From NCBI GenBank assembly GCA_013297755.1, contig JAAFIH010000024.1, forward strand, positions 1 to 64,000: a DNA stretch of 64,000 bases, in the 5' to 3' direction. Origin of the DNA: Cytophagales bacterium (lineage in GTDB: Bacteria; Bacteroidota; Bacteroidia; Cytophagales; UBA9547). Under the pieces are notes generated by a model. The model was not told the origin of the DNA. It did no database searches and saw only the letters and a list, made by a program, of their open reading frames with translations. The translations under genes were made by a program, and so were the position numbers. Of the stretch, positions 62,674-64,000 are shown piece after piece (the stretch's first letter is position 1; each line of letters opens with the position of its first letter).

Positions 62674-63888
62674 TTAGGAAGCAATAGCTTCGTTTACCAA
62701 TTTAGCAGCATCTTTCAAAATAACCGCTGATTTTACTTTTAAGCCAGATTCGTTGATTACTTTTGCACCTTCTTCTGCATTGGTACCTTGTAAACGTACA
62801 ATGATTGGGATAGAAATATTGCCGATTGATTTGTAAGCCTCAACTACACCAAGGGCTACTCTATCGCAACGAACAATACCGCCAAAAATATTAATTAAAA
62901 TGGCTTTTACATTTGGATCTTTCAAAATAATCCTAAAGCCTGCTTCTACAGTTTTAGCATTGGCTCCGCCACCTACATCCAAGAAGTTGGCTGGATCACC
63001 ACCCGAAAGTTTGATAATGTCCATAGTAGCCATAGCCAAACCAGCTCCATTTACCATGCAACCCACATTTCCGTCAAGTTTTACATAGTTTAGATTACTT
63101 TCGCCTGCTTCTACTTCCAAAGGGTCTTCCTCTGTTATATCTCTGTAAGCAGCCAAATCTGGGTGTTTGAAAAGTGCATTATCATCAAAAGATACTTTAG
63201 CATCGACCGCCAAAATTTGATCATCAGAAGTTTTCAAAACAGGGTTGATTTCCATCATAGAAGCATCTGTGGCTTCATAGCATTTATATAATTTCGATAC
63301 AAAAGTTACCATATCTTTGAAAGCATTGCCTGATAAGCCAAGTTTAAAAGCTATTTTTCGAGCCTGAAATGGTTGTAAGCCCACCAATGGGTCTATCCAT
63401 TCTTTAAATATCTTTTCTGGAGTACTGTGAGCTACCTCTTCTATGTCCATACCACCTTCTGTAGATGCTATGATTACATTTTTGCCTTTGCCTCTATCCA
63501 AAAGTATAGATAAGTACAATTCTTTGGGTTGAGTAAGACCAGGGTAATATACATCAGCACCAATCAAAACTTTGCTTACCAACTTGCCTTCTGGACCAGT
63601 TTGTATGGTTTCTAATACACCACCCAATATTTGAGATGCTTTTGTTTTTACCTCATCGAGCGACTTAGCAATCATCACACCTCTATAGTCAGTTCCTTTT
63701 ATTTTACCTTTTCCACGACCGCCAGCATGTATTTGAGCTTTTACAGCCCAAAGTTTGGCACCTGTCAATTCAGTAAGTTTTTGAGCAGCAGCCATTGCTT
63801 GCTCTGGAGTTTCGGCCATGATGCCTTCTCCAATTTTTACGCCATATTTTTTTAAGACTTCTTTTGCCTGATACTCGTGTACGTTCAT
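62674..63888 (-). CDS. sucC: Succinyl-CoA synthetase beta subunit (ADP-forming)
   Basis: SucC with SucD converts succinyl-CoA to succinate with ATP formation in the TCA cycle. The 404-residue protein has the N-terminal [17 protein letters not shown], the ATP-grasp segment [17 protein letters not shown] and the [26 protein letters not shown] segments around the CoA-binding site. The usual sucD neighbour is not in the window. Confidence 0.96.
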   Translation of the reverse strand: MNVHEYQAKEVLKKYGVKIGEGIMAETPEQAMAAAQKLTELTGAKLWAVKAQIHAGGRGKGKIKGTDYRGVMIAKSLDEVKTKASQILGGVLETIQTGPEGKLVSKVLIGADVYYPGLTQPKELYLSILLDRGKGKNVIIASTEGGMDIEEVAHSTPEKIFKEWIDPLVGLQPFQARKIAFKLGLSGNAFKDMVTFVSKLYKCYEATDASMMEINPVLKTSDDQILAVDAKVSFDDNALFKHPDLAAYRDITEEDPLEVEAGESNLNYVKLDGNVGCMVNGAGLAMATMDIIKLSGGDPANFLDVGGGANAKTVEAGFRIILKDPNVKAILINIFGGIVRCDRVALGVVEAYKSIGNISIPIIVRLQGTNAEEGAKVINESGLKVKSAVILKDAAKLVNEAIAS

Positions 63889-64000
63889 ATTATGCTGATT
63901 ATGGTTTCTGCGTTGCGAATGTAATTGTAATATTTTAATTTATAAAAGTATTTTGTAAAAACCTTTGATTTTAATGCAAAATATATTTTTTAGGATTAAA
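63889..64000. other. sucC upstream region
   Basis: 112 bp to the window edge with no visible frame. A minus-strand TACTTTTA near 63945-63952 is close to the -7 element, but no matching -33 element is at a usual distance, so no promoter is called. Confidence 0.4.

Overview
The window looks like chromosome of an AT-rich member of the Bacteroidota. Three large secreted proteins end in type IX secretion (T9SS) type A sorting domains. Several promoters fit the Bacteroidota form (TTTG, about 19-21 nt, TAnnTTTG). Glutamine synthetase is the GSIII type, and many families are ones typical of the phylum (GSCFA, DUF4907, DUF2147, TlpA-like thioredoxins, 7TMR-DISM regulators). I see no rRNA, tRNA, CRISPR array or prophage. 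No species is assigned.

Layout. 1-2540 is an accessory, decaying region: the start of a transposase, composite palindromic repeats, a Bro-N/Fic fusion, and small membrane-protein genes, two of them broken by in-frame stops. 2825-5020 is glnN. 5030-13475 is an island of about 8.1 kb bounded by two 342-bp direct repeats. The repeats are copies of the 3' end of an iron-sulfur photolyase gene plus its terminator. Inside are an XRE regulator, a DUF4907 protein, a 1618-residue Kelch/beta-helix T9SS protein and a 614-residue T9SS protein. 13211-17157 is a light/DNA-repair operon: photolyase, DUF2071, DUF2256 (too short for ordinary ORF cut-offs) and the FeS photolyase. 17399-28753 is mostly housekeeping: a membrane AraC regulator, an exonuclease/GIY-YIG fusion, guaA, argS, accC, dapA, trmN6 and an LpxH-like hydrolase.

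28766-41785 is a three-gene surface cluster read leftward: a 3851-residue T9SS surface protein, a small protein with an N-terminal signal and a C-terminal membrane-anchor-like tail, and a TlpA-like thioredoxin. 42255-49608 holds kynurenine monooxygenase, two small membrane proteins, a GSCFA/glycosyltransferase/ABC exporter operon and Mrp. 49723-52928 is a tight AraC/ABC-2 permease/KirBac operon. 53286-64000 holds a GH116 glycosidase, a Fur regulator, DUF2147 and DUF502 proteins, rpe, a TPR protein, an MlaD/PstS-like pair, a 35-residue membrane peptide and sucC.

The least ordinary items are the repeat-bounded T9SS island, the Bro-N/class III Fic fusion with an octamer repeat tract upstream, the two-photolyase operon (one member with an altered flavin pocket), the giant adhesin with its small tail-anchored partner, and a perfect 14-bp palindrome inside a signal-peptide coding region. 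All functional statements come from reading the sequence; no database search was run.
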